A stretch of 47,964 nucleotides of DNA, taken from positions 1 through 47,964 of the forward strand of contig NZFX01000058.1 in NCBI GenBank assembly GCA_002689385.1, given 5' to 3'. The stretch comes from Phycisphaerae bacterium (GTDB lineage: Bacteria; Planctomycetota; Phycisphaerae; Phycisphaerales; SM1A02). The notes beneath the pieces are model-generated. The model had not been told where the DNA came from and did not search any database. It saw only the letters and a list, made by a program, of their open reading frames with translations. This document shows, in pieces, positions 1-7,739 of this stretch. Position numbers and translations under genes: made by a program. Numbering within the stretch: position 1 is the first letter of the stretch; every line of letters begins with the position of its first letter.

Positions 1-686
1 ATGCTGTTTTTTGCATAACCAAGCAACTAGTTGACCAAATGCTTTCTTTTGGAATTCCAAAAGAAAAAATCTTTCATATTCCAAACATGGTTAGATTTTC
101 AGAAGATCCTAAACGTCCAGCTCTTAGGACACCACCAGTGATCGGTGCATTTGGCCGATTTGTCGACAAGAAGGGGTTTAGCATATACATCAATGCACTC
201 TCAATCTTAAAAAAAGAAGGCATACCATTCCATGCCATACTTGGCGGCGATGGTCCGACTAAAGAAATATTAAAATCTGAAATTGAAAAAGCTACTCTTA
301 CAGAAGAAATAACATTAACTGGCTGGGTAACTGATAAAGATGCATTTTTCACGAGTATCGATGTTTTTGTTCTACCTTCAAAACATGAGGCATTCGGCGT
401 CGTCTTAATTGAAGCAATGAACGAAGCAGTCCCCTGCATTTCAACAAGGAGCGAAGGCCCCATTGAAATTCTTACGCATGAAGTTAATGGGATACTTACA
501 CCAATTGATGACGCAAGAGAATTAGCCAAAGCAATAAAGAAAGTTACTACAAATGAAGTTCTTTGCAAACAATTGGGTAAATCCGGACACGATACTATAC
601 GCACTACATATAGTGTGTCAGTTGTGAGCACGCTGCTTGAATCATCTACCACTACTCTTCTATCTCAATTTGGCAATGCAAATTGA
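1..686 (+). CDS. Glycosyltransferase family 4 protein, 5' end cut by the window edge
   Basis: The reading frame is open from base 3, and the residues before the first ATG (position 39) continue the usual fold, so the gene starts outside the window. About 227 C-terminal residues are visible. They form the second Rossmann domain of a GT-B enzyme: a GxFGRxxxKKG-like sugar-nucleotide loop, a GGDGP turn, and the E-x7-E donor-binding motif in HEAFGVVLIE, followed by STRSEGP. The family transfers a sugar from a nucleotide-sugar to a growing glycan at the cytoplasmic face of the membrane. The next gene is an O-antigen ligase-like protein 24 bp downstream on the same strand, which fits surface polysaccharide synthesis. 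Acceptor and sugar cannot be told. Confidence 0.88.
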   Translation, partial: AVFCITKQLVDQMLSFGIPKEKIFHIPNMVRFSEDPKRPALRTPPVIGAFGRFVDKKGFSIYINALSILKKEGIPFHAILGGDGPTKEILKSEIEKATLTEEITLTGWVTDKDAFFTSIDVFVLPSKHEAFGVVLIEAMNEAVPCISTRSEGPIEILTHEVNGILTPIDDARELAKAIKKVTTNEVLCKQLGKSGHDTIRTTYSVSVVSTLLESSTTTLLSQFGNAN

Positions 687-710
687 CACACATAAAAAAG
701 TGCTCAGCCT

Positions 711-1994
711 ATGCCTTCGCTGATTTTAAAAAACTCACTTAAAAAATTAATTTTCTTAATGCCAGCCTTTTTTTTATTCTGGCCACCAGGAGCTAATGCC
801 TGCACAATCGTGATTGCAGTTTGGTTCATCGCACACAGTGGCAAAACAAAGAATTGGACTTGGGCAAAAAAACCGTGGATGATTGCTGCCCTTTCACTTT
901 GGGTGTATGCCATTGCAATTAGCTCTCCACTTGCCGTTTACCCAGTAGTGTCGCTAGAAATATTATCTCGATCTTTCCATTACATTGTCTTTGGCGCTGC
1001 ACTTGCATACTGGATATTGCAAGATAAAACTGCTAGAAAATGGTTTGAATATGGTGTAGTCGCAGTAACTGTTTTCATAGTCGCAGACTGTTTCTATCAA
1101 GCGCACTTTGGTAAGGATTTATTTGGATTCACAAAAGGTTCGAATAGGCTCACAGGGCCATTTGGCAAATCTAATTTTGTTCCAGGCATTTATGTAACAA
1201 AATTGATTTTCATAGCTCTAGCAAGTATTTTTTGCACCACTAAACTAAAATCAGTCCTAACTAGAACTACTTTGCTACTTTCATCAATGGTCATTGTGCT
1301 TGTGTTTTTATTACTCACAGGCGAGAGAACCGCACTATTAAACTTTCTACTTGGTTGTGCAATTGTACTTACGGGGATTTTTGTTATTTATCCTAGACTC
1401 AGAGTCTGGCTACTATCTGGTAGCATTGCAATGATTCTTAGCGGCGGAATAATTGCTGTTTCAAATCCAAATATTCGAGAACGCAGCTTTGATACGACCT
1501 ATCATACTATTGCTGATTTTCCAATTTCTCCGTATGGAAAAATTACAAGAACGGCTATTTACATTTGGGAAAATACGCCTGGAACAAACATTTTTACTGG
1601 CGTTGGGCTAGAAAATTACAGCAAAATTATTAATCATGAAGATAGCAATCACATAAAAGAAACATTTGATTGGATAAAACAAAAGACTGGTGAATTTTTC
1701 CCCATTTCGCATTCACACAATTTCTATACCGAATGGCTTGTTGGGGCAGGCATAATAGGATTAATAGGATTTATTACAATGGTCGTATTGCTCTTAAAAG
1801 ATTTAATTTGGCATAATATTTATTCAACTAAATTTACGCTTTCTTTATTTGCAACAGCGGTATTTATGACTTCTTTTTGGCCCTTGACTTTTAATATGAA
1901 TTATTTTGGAAGCAAACATGCGGTTATAGTTTGGATGACTGTTGGCTGGGCGCTTGCAGTAACTATGAAAAAGAAAAACAAGAATACTTCCTAG
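711..1994 (+). CDS. O-antigen ligase/polymerase family membrane protein (Wzy_C type)
   Basis: 427 residues, almost entirely hydrophobic, with about ten predicted membrane segments and a large periplasmic loop between residues roughly 260 and 335. That loop ends in SHSHNFYTEWLVGAG (about residue 335), the typical Wzy_C signature just before a membrane helix. The family includes WaaL ligases, which move polymer from lipid carrier to lipid A core, and Wzy polymerases; the sequence alone does not separate them. Lipid A synthesis genes (lpxB, a PagL-like protein) elsewhere in the window make a lipopolysaccharide role plausible. The gene is A+T rich like its upstream neighbour and probably co-transcribed with it. 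The next gene is convergent. Confidence 0.8.
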   Translation: MPSLILKNSLKKLIFLMPAFFLFWPPGANACTIVIAVWFIAHSGKTKNWTWAKKPWMIAALSLWVYAIAISSPLAVYPVVSLEILSRSFHYIVFGAALAYWILQDKTARKWFEYGVVAVTVFIVADCFYQAHFGKDLFGFTKGSNRLTGPFGKSNFVPGIYVTKLIFIALASIFCTTKLKSVLTRTTLLLSSMVIVLVFLLLTGERTALLNFLLGCAIVLTGIFVIYPRLRVWLLSGSIAMILSGGIIAVSNPNIRERSFDTTYHTIADFPISPYGKITRTAIYIWENTPGTNIFTGVGLENYSKIINHEDSNHIKETFDWIKQKTGEFFPISHSHNFYTEWLVGAGIIGLIGFITMVVLLLKDLIWHNIYSTKFTLSLFATAVFMTSFWPLTFNMNYFGSKHAVIVWMTVGWALAVTMKKKNKNTS

Positions 1995-2054
1995 TCATAT
2001 ATTAAAAGTAGAAAATGTAATATTCTATTTATTACAAATTATTGATTAAAATAA

Positions 2055-3161
2055 CTATTCGCCTTTATAAACAGCAAACACCCCTTTGCACATATTTTCT
2101 AAAGTGAACACGTTGTTAGTTTTTGGAGTTTGCTCATCCGCTAGAAATGCTTTAGTCTTTAGTGCTGCGTCTACAGTTGAACCGATTGGGATCAATCCCG
2201 CTGGGAACAATACATTTAACTGCTCCTCGACTCCGCCATGCGCGTAGCCAATGACCGGCGTTCCAATGCTCAGTGCTTCCAACGTGGTTCTGCCAAATGA
2301 TTCTGGGGTTTGTGATAGTGAGTAGACAATTGAAGAAATTGAAAAAATCTCTTTCATGTCATGTCGTTGACCTACAAAAGTAATATGAGACTGCAACTTT
2401 AAATCAGTTATTGATTTTATGAGTTCCGTTTCGTATTTCTTTTTCTTAGGATGCGTCCCACCGACAACTACGCCATGGACATTTTGTCCAGACTTTACTA
2501 ATTCGTTCAACATAGCGATAAAATCAGAATGACCTTTAAGGCGTGTTAGTCGACCAGGAAGTGTCAACAACTTTTTCCCAAGCATCTGAGGAAAGCTTCC
2601 GTACCATTCATTTTTCCAATCCGTATTTGGTTCATAGCCAAATATATATTTTGAAGTGTCTACCCCGCGACAAACTACTTGAATTTTTGAGGGTTCAGCA
2701 AAAGAGTAATTATCAATAATGTATTTTCGAATCATTTCGGAAACGGCAATAACTTTTTCTCCACGCATCATTATCGCACTGTATTTACTAACTGAATATC
2801 GCCCATGCACCGTTGTAATTAATGTTGGACGGTTGTTAAAGGGGATTTTTTTCCATGCAAGGTACCCAATCCAACCGGGGAATCTTGAACGAAGATGAAG
2901 TATATCTGGCTTTTCTTGAACTAATATTTTTTTTACTTTAGAAATATAACGCAATGTGCTCAATGATTTTTTACCAACAGGCAACAAGATATGTTCACTT
3001 CCTTCATCCTGAAGTTGAGGGACCATCGAACCACCTGCAGAAATTACAATCGAACGGTGTCCATGAGCGACTAGATATTTCCCCATCTCAAGTGTGCCTT
3101 GCTCAACTCCGCCACTCTCAAGTTCTGGAAGCATTTGCACAACAGTTAATTTCTTCGTCAT
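2055..3161 (-). CDS. Glycosyltransferase family 4 protein
   Basis: 368 residues, a full-length GT-B glycosyltransferase. The N-terminal acceptor domain begins with TVVQMLPELESGGVEQG, the glycine-rich loop common in this family. The C-terminal donor domain has GRLTRLKGH and the E-x7-E motif in ESFGRTTLE near residue 288, followed by GTPVIGYAHGG. It would transfer a sugar during cell-surface glycan assembly in the cytoplasm. The ATG overlaps the stop of the upstream ELM1-like gene by four bases (ATGA), so the two are translationally coupled. It converges on the O-antigen ligase gene across a 60-bp A+T-rich gap. Confidence 0.88.
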   Translation of the reverse strand: MTKKLTVVQMLPELESGGVEQGTLEMGKYLVAHGHRSIVISAGGSMVPQLQDEGSEHILLPVGKKSLSTLRYISKVKKILVQEKPDILHLRSRFPGWIGYLAWKKIPFNNRPTLITTVHGRYSVSKYSAIMMRGEKVIAVSEMIRKYIIDNYSFAEPSKIQVVCRGVDTSKYIFGYEPNTDWKNEWYGSFPQMLGKKLLTLPGRLTRLKGHSDFIAMLNELVKSGQNVHGVVVGGTHPKKKKYETELIKSITDLKLQSHITFVGQRHDMKEIFSISSIVYSLSQTPESFGRTTLEALSIGTPVIGYAHGGVEEQLNVLFPAGLIPIGSTVDAALKTKAFLADEQTPKTNNVFTLENMCKGVFAVYKGE

Positions 3162-4069
3162 GCGATGTCATCCAAAATAATGTTTGCAACACGTTCGGAT
3201 TCATTGAACTCGCTTGGCACTCGTTTATGCTCTGCATCTCGATCCCAACTATCAAAAGAGCAAACCGTTTTATTTACTATGAGTTGTTCAAGGCCACTGC
3301 GAACTCTAGATGTATTTTTGCTTGGTTCAAGAGAAAACACATTTGTAATTGCACCCGAGGACAATGATTCATAGACCATAGAAACACTATCGGGTGTTAC
3401 CCATATTTTCCCAGATGCCTTATAGAGTTTAAGTAACCAAGTTGCATCTGTTTCTTCGAAAGGTACTATCTCAATTTCAAGCCCTTCCAAAAGTTGCAGT
3501 AATGATTTTGGCGTTCTTCTTGAAGTGGTCAGTATCCACTTCACTTTTTTGTCTTGGCTAACTATTTTTTTAACTTGCGTGGCTATACGGCTGCCATCCC
3601 ATTCATAGTGTTTTGATTCCCCGCCTATCAACATGAGTCCCTTTTGCAAATCTTTCTCAAGAACAAATGGAACCGCGTTGAGCACGCCTTTCGTCTCGAT
3701 GACATTTACTCTTGGCTGAACATAATCGTGTTTAGGAACGACAACATAATCAAACCGCTTCAAAGGCAGCGAGGGCTTCATCAATACAACTGCTCTACCA
3801 CCGCAAATTGATCTTGCAAGCAGGATCCAACTGTGGGTTCTATGCCCTGCACCAATAATTAAATCTGGAGTGCCCGCTGGGAACACCGCTGGTCGCTTTC
3901 GAAACAACCAGTAAAAAAACATGGCACATGCACTTGGCGTCTCATTCGCATCAACCACCGATTCGACAACATCGTGCGATTTTCGAATTGCCGCAATCAA
4001 CCCATCAGATTGACTCATGTGTCCTTGCTTTCCATCGGTGAATTTCCAAATGTTTAGGGTTTGCTTCAT
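3158..4069 (-). CDS. ELM1-like (mitochondrial fission ELM1 family) protein
   Basis: 303 residues from the ATG at 4069. An in-frame ATG at 4171 exists, but it would translate through the whole tRNA-Pro gene, so the later start is chosen. The N-terminus WKFTDGKQGHMSQS, and SRRTP near residue 181, are hallmarks of the family named after plant ELM1. Bacterial members have a GT-B-like fold and often sit in lipopolysaccharide or capsule loci; their reaction is not well established. The C-terminal part (TPDSVSMVYESLSSG) looks like the donor-side loop of such a fold. It overlaps the next glycosyltransferase gene by four bases, which supports a role in the same glycan pathway. Confidence 0.8.
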   Translation of the reverse strand: MKQTLNIWKFTDGKQGHMSQSDGLIAAIRKSHDVVESVVDANETPSACAMFFYWLFRKRPAVFPAGTPDLIIGAGHRTHSWILLARSICGGRAVVLMKPSLPLKRFDYVVVPKHDYVQPRVNVIETKGVLNAVPFVLEKDLQKGLMLIGGESKHYEWDGSRIATQVKKIVSQDKKVKWILTTSRRTPKSLLQLLEGLEIEIVPFEETDATWLLKLYKASGKIWVTPDSVSMVYESLSSGAITNVFSLEPSKNTSRVRSGLEQLIVNKTVCSFDSWDRDAEHKRVPSEFNESERVANIILDDIA

Positions 4070-4086
4070 GTTTCTACAATTCGAAG

Positions 4087-4161
4087 TCGGGCTGAGAGGA
4101 TTTGAACCTCCGACCTCCTGACCCCCAGTCAGGCGCGCTAACCAAGCTGCGCTACAGCCCG
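4087..4161 (-). tRNA. tRNA-Pro (anticodon GGG)
   Basis: 75 nt on the minus strand. The acceptor arm CGGGCTG pairs with CAGCCCG followed by discriminator A. The anticodon stem CCTGA/TCAGG holds the loop CTGGGGG, giving anticodon GGG with G at position 37, as usual for proline tRNAs. The T arm contains GGTTCAAATC. No CCA is encoded. It lies 17 bp upstream of the ELM1-like start on the same strand and may share a transcript with it. It also marks the edge of the A+T-rich glycan locus. Confidence 0.96.
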
Positions 4162-4171
4162 TGAGTGGCAC

Positions 4172-4177
4172 ATGATA
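4172..4177 (-). promoter_or_regulatory. Candidate -10 element of the tRNA-Pro gene
   Basis: On the minus strand CGGTATCAT is followed 10 nt later by the first base of tRNA-Pro. The same nine bases, CGGTATCAT, precede tRNA-Glu (39820-39825) at a similar distance, which supports TATCAT as a real -10 hexamer. No good -35 is seen; the upstream DNA is the palindromic repeat at 4197-4241. Confidence 0.5.
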
Positions 4178-4196
4178 CCGCCATTCAAAAAGATTA

Positions 4197-4241
4197 ATTC
4201 CTCAGAGACGTTTTTTGGCCGAATAAACGCCTCTGAGGAAT
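4197..4241. repeat. Palindromic intergenic repeat, CCTCAGAG family (paired copy)
   Basis: ATTCCTCAGAGACGTTTTTT at 4197-4216 is followed by its near-perfect inverse at 4226-4241, giving a 16-bp stem with one mismatch and a 13-nt loop. Read on the minus strand, the hairpin lies just after the YkgJ-like gene and is followed by a T-rich stretch, so it could end that transcript. A further partial unit (TTTTTGAGGAA) lies at about 4246-4256. Related units occur at 31315, 37882 and 47061-47206. Confidence 0.75.
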
Positions 4242-4260
4242 GAATTTTTGAGGAACAAAT

Positions 4261-4686
4261 CTATTTTTGATCACGGATGATTCGGATCTCAGTGGCAGGA
4301 ATCAATTTGCCCGCATCCATGCCAGCGCATGGAGTATCTTTCTTTGCGCGGTCCCATGCTTGCTCTGAACGAAGATTTTCACTCCAGAACGGCCAAGTCC
4401 TGCACTGTAAAGGGCGTGCCTCGTAGAGTTTACAGCTTGGCTTCTTGGTATCTCGGTCAAGGAATACACAATCGTATTTCCCTGAAAGCACGTTCTCTGT
4501 CAATGACCAGCGTGTGCCAATCTTCCGCGTATACAAAGCATAAAAATCTTTAACACTAATGCAGAGTTTCCCTGCCATTGCCTTAGCCTCTTCGTCAGTA
4601 AACCAAACAGCCCCTGGAGGCCCAGTGCAACAATTACCGCACTGGGTACAAGAAAATCGAAGTCCATCTTCAAACCATTCACGCAT
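4261..4686 (-). CDS. YkgJ-type cysteine-cluster protein
   Basis: 141 residues. The N-terminus has C13-x2-C16-x2-C19-C20 (CTQCGNCC), followed by a second cysteine set: CVFLDRD..CKLY..RPLQCRTWPFW. This spacing is typical of the YkgJ/UPF0153 family, proposed to bind zinc or an iron-sulfur cluster; biochemical function is not settled. Length is normal. The ATG at 4686 has no Shine-Dalgarno sequence but follows TACGAT by 7 nt, suggesting a leaderless mRNA. It is transcribed divergently from the alanine symporter gene. Confidence 0.85.
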   Translation of the reverse strand: MREWFEDGLRFSCTQCGNCCTGPPGAVWFTDEEAKAMAGKLCISVKDFYALYTRKIGTRWSLTENVLSGKYDCVFLDRDTKKPSCKLYEARPLQCRTWPFWSENLRSEQAWDRAKKDTPCAGMDAGKLIPATEIRIIRDQK

Positions 4687-4754
4687 GCGCTGTATCGTAT
4701 ATCATCAGGCTTGTACTAAACAAGCCCAGCGCTTAAAACATGAGGAGTACATGC

Positions 4755-6542
4755 ATGGAATTCACCACAAACGACGTCATTCACACCATCAACGGTATTT
4801 TTTTTCATGATTACGTTGTATACGCCCTACTCGCTACTGGCGTGCTCTTTACACTCTGGACTGGCTTTGGACAATATCGTGCACTAACCCACGGCGTTGC
4901 TGTAACAAGAGGCAAGTTCGATAAAAAAGACGACCCCGGTGCAATCAGTCACTTCCAAGCTCTATCTGCCGCGCTATCTGCAACCATCGGTTTAGGAAAC
5001 ATTGCTGGAGTTGCACTCGCAATTGCACTCGGCGGCCCAGGTGCAGTCTTCTGGATGTGGGTTATCGGTCTCCTAGGCATGGCACTTAAAATGACGGAAG
5101 TCACACAGTCCATGATGAGCCGAGATCTTACTGACCCAGACAACCCGCACGGTGGTCCCATGTACGTCGTCGACAGCTTGTTCAAAAAAGCGGGTGGACG
5201 CTTCGGCGCCACCATCGGTGGTATCTTTTGTCTCACACTCATTCTTTCCGCAATAACTGGTGGCAACATGTTCCAAGCGTGGAACGTGGCAGCTGTGACA
5301 ACACAATACTTTGAAATACCTGTCGTTTCCGCAATGGAAAAAACCGACGGTTTTAATCCTGAGACATTTGCAATTGGCATTATCCTTGCCATCATCGTAG
5401 GCGGAGTTATCGTCGGTGGTATTAAACGAATTGGCTCAGTTGCGGGGAAGCTCGTGCCGTTCATGTGTGGCCTTTATCTTGTAGCAGGCGTCACAGTCTT
5501 ACTCATGAACGTGACTGCAATCCCTGAAATTATCATGGAAATTTTCAAGTACGGCCTTGGATTCGGCGACGCTTCAGCAAGCGGCGCTTTCCTTGGCGGC
5601 ACATTTGGCTATGCAATGATGTGGGGAATCAAACGTGCTCTCTTTAGTTCTGAGGCTGGCCAGGGGTCAGCCCCAGTTGCACATGCAGCAGCAAAATGTG
5701 AAGAACCCGTTCGAGAAGGTATCGTCGCTGGCCTTGGACCATTCGTAGACACTCTGGTTGTGTGCACAGTTACCGCTCTTATCATCCTCGCTACCGGCGC
5801 ATGGAACCGTGGCGCTGAAGCGTCCTACGCAGACAATGCGAACATTGCACTTACACTTGATGGTGAAACATGGACACTTCAAACTCCCGCACTTCCACAC
5901 AAAAACGAAGAAGCAAAAACAATTAACCGTGTCAGTGCTGATGAAACCGGCTGGTCGCTGAATGACTCAGTCTTCATGGTGGTCGCAGCAGCCGACAATG
6001 ATGATACAGGCAATAACAACCATCGTATTGAAGGGACCGTAGTCAACGCTGACGGTGGCCTAAGCGTCAAATGGAACACACTTGAAGCTGATGTACATAA
6101 AGATGGAACCATCACGCCTGTCACTTTGTTGAGTAACGGCATCTGGGAAAACTATCCAGGCGCAAGTTTGACAGCGCATGCATTTGACCGTTCTATTCCT
6201 GGGCTAGGGAAGTGGCTTGTTGTTATTGCGTGCTGGCTCTTTGCCATTTCTACCATGATTTCATGGAGTTACTATGGCGAGCAGGGCATGATTTACATCT
6301 TTGGTCGCGAAGGCACTGTTTCAACTTTTGCTGTCACGTTTTACCGCATGGCATACACGGTTCTCGTTGCTGTTTCGACCATCGGATTCATTACGACTGA
6401 CGCTGAACTTGATATGTGGACAACACTTGGACTAGGTGCAATGCTTGTTGCGAACATTCCAATCATGTGGATCTACGGTCCAAAAGCTATGCAGGCGTAT
6501 CATCAATACATCGGCAAGTTAAAACGCGGTGATTTTTCGTAA
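4755..6542 (+). CDS. Alanine/glycine:cation symporter (AGCS) family protein
   Basis: 595 residues. The start at 4755 is preferred over the in-frame ATG at 4740 because GAGGAG (4742-4747) lies 7 nt before it. The protein carries IGLGNIAGVALA and the AGCS signature GGPGAVFWMW, and ends with SYYGEQG and further helices. The family imports alanine or glycine with Na+ or H+ across the inner membrane. Usual members have about 450-550 residues. Here roughly 115 extra residues (about 350-465) follow TGAWNRG and precede the conserved LTAHAF helix. The insert is hydrophilic, rich in Asp, Asn and Thr, and probably faces the periplasm. A weak terminator follows the gene. Confidence 0.92.
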   Translation: MEFTTNDVIHTINGIFFHDYVVYALLATGVLFTLWTGFGQYRALTHGVAVTRGKFDKKDDPGAISHFQALSAALSATIGLGNIAGVALAIALGGPGAVFWMWVIGLLGMALKMTEVTQSMMSRDLTDPDNPHGGPMYVVDSLFKKAGGRFGATIGGIFCLTLILSAITGGNMFQAWNVAAVTTQYFEIPVVSAMEKTDGFNPETFAIGIILAIIVGGVIVGGIKRIGSVAGKLVPFMCGLYLVAGVTVLLMNVTAIPEIIMEIFKYGLGFGDASASGAFLGGTFGYAMMWGIKRALFSSEAGQGSAPVAHAAAKCEEPVREGIVAGLGPFVDTLVVCTVTALIILATGAWNRGAEASYADNANIALTLDGETWTLQTPALPHKNEEAKTINRVSADETGWSLNDSVFMVVAAADNDDTGNNNHRIEGTVVNADGGLSVKWNTLEADVHKDGTITPVTLLSNGIWENYPGASLTAHAFDRSIPGLGKWLVVIACWLFAISTMISWSYYGEQGMIYIFGREGTVSTFAVTFYRMAYTVLVAVSTIGFITTDAELDMWTTLGLGAMLVANIPIMWIYGPKAMQAYHQYIGKLKRGDFS

Positions 6543-6566
6543 TTCGATACAAAACGCACCGAAGAA

Positions 6567-6587
6567 AAACGACCCGCGGGGTGGTTT
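6567..6587 (+). terminator. Candidate intrinsic terminator after the AGCS symporter gene
   Basis: AAACGACCC and GGGTGGTTT form a 9-bp stem with one mismatch around a 3-nt loop (GCG), followed by GTTTATTT. It lies in the 47-bp gap between two convergent genes, about 25 bp after the symporter stop. The U-tract is imperfect, so strength is uncertain. Confidence 0.5.
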
Positions 6588-6589
6588 GT

Positions 6590-7696
6590 TTATTTGCTAG
6601 CGAACCGTAAGATGATTTCTGCTGACTCTTTACCTGGGTCATGCTCAAGGTATACAGCTGCTTCTTTTTGAAGGCGTGCACGCATTCGTGCAAGTGCCTC
6701 AGGATCATGAAGCAAATCGATCGACAAAGATGCAAGCTGCGAAACGATGTTCCCGCAAGGAATGCACTCTGGAACAATGCTCTGCCCTGCGATAAGGTTG
6801 GGCAAAAAACAAAACTTCGTGTTCAACATAATTTTTGCACCCAAAATTGAAATTGGATTCACTTTATACATACCAATCATTGGTACGCCGTAATTCATAA
6901 CATGCAGAGAAACCGTGCCTGAAACCGTCAATGCAAGTGTTCCCCACTCAAGCACACTTGGCAATTCATCTGCCACAATTTGCAAACCATTGGCGTATGG
7001 TTTCACTCGTTCGACATCTTCAGCACGAACCGCAATCACTGCTTCAGTCCCTGGAAACTCAGCGCAGATACGCTTCAAAATCTCCTGTTGCATCGGAAGA
7101 TTTTTTCGTATTTCACTTTTGCGAGAACCAGGAAGCAAAATAATGTTTGGTTCGCCAGCGGGCAAATCAATATGCTTTGATTCTGATTTTCTTAGTGCTG
7201 GATGACCAATAAAAGTCGCTGGCATATCTCTTTGTCCAAACCATTCTGGCTCAAACGGAAGCAAGCACATTAGATGGTCACTTAACCGTCGTAGTTTTTT
7301 TATTCGCCACGGGGCCCACGCCCAAAGTTTTGGTGCCGCAAGATGCACAACATTGCAACCGTGCGTCCTCGCAACTTTACAAACTGGCCAATTCGCCGCT
7401 GGAGAGTCAACTGCTACAACTACATCTGGTTTATTTTCTTCAATCCATTGACCGACCACTTCAATAAGTTTTTTGATGCGAGAAATTTCAGAAACTGCAC
7501 CGACACCCATCGCTGCTTCTTGCGTTGTTTTAGCGAGCAGTTCAACACCTGCAGATGCCATCAGATCACCCCCTAGCCCAACAACACGGCAATGCGGGTT
7601 CAATTCTTTGAGTCCATGCGTCGCCATAGCACCAAGTGCGTCACCGCTGGGCTCAAATGCAGTCATGAGAATTAATTTTGGTTTACGAGTTTCCAT
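6590..7696 (-). CDS. lpxB: Lipid-A-disaccharide synthase
   Basis: 368 residues from the ATG at 7696; the frame is open 35 codons further upstream, but those residues are not LpxB-like and would run across the aspS start. LpxB (GT19) joins UDP-2,3-diacylglucosamine and 2,3-diacylglucosamine-1-phosphate to make the lipid A disaccharide at the inner membrane. Family motifs seen are GEPSGD-like FEPSGDALGA near the start, a GVGAVSEI segment, AAPKLWAWAPWR, and LLPGSRKSEI. Length matches the family (about 380). It stands apart from other lpx genes here and is divergent from aspS, with only 43 bp between the two starts. Confidence 0.95.
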   Translation of the reverse strand: METRKPKLILMTAFEPSGDALGAMATHGLKELNPHCRVVGLGGDLMASAGVELLAKTTQEAAMGVGAVSEISRIKKLIEVVGQWIEENKPDVVVAVDSPAANWPVCKVARTHGCNVVHLAAPKLWAWAPWRIKKLRRLSDHLMCLLPFEPEWFGQRDMPATFIGHPALRKSESKHIDLPAGEPNIILLPGSRKSEIRKNLPMQQEILKRICAEFPGTEAVIAVRAEDVERVKPYANGLQIVADELPSVLEWGTLALTVSGTVSLHVMNYGVPMIGMYKVNPISILGAKIMLNTKFCFLPNLIAGQSIVPECIPCGNIVSQLASLSIDLLHDPEALARMRARLQKEAAVYLEHDPGKESAEIILRFASK

Positions 7697-7727
7697 TTGT
7701 ATCAATTGAGGAGGTTTGGAGGTCTGG

Positions 7728-7733
7728 TACAAT
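7728..7733 (+). promoter_or_regulatory. Candidate -10 element (TACAAT) for a leaderless aspS mRNA
   Basis: TACAAT lies exactly 6 nt before the aspS ATG, with TTGAGG 16 nt upstream as a possible -35. The longer string GGTCTGGTACAAT is nearly repeated (GGTCAGGTACAAT) before the NAD kinase start, at the same 6-nt distance. This spacing would start transcription at or next to the ATG. Confidence 0.5.
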
Positions 7734-7739
7734 ACCCGA

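Noticed and set aside
4070-4171. N-terminal extension of the ELM1-like protein from an ATG at 4171
   Set aside because: It would translate through the whole tRNA-Pro gene, and the residues do not fit the family; the ATG at 4069 gives the normal start.
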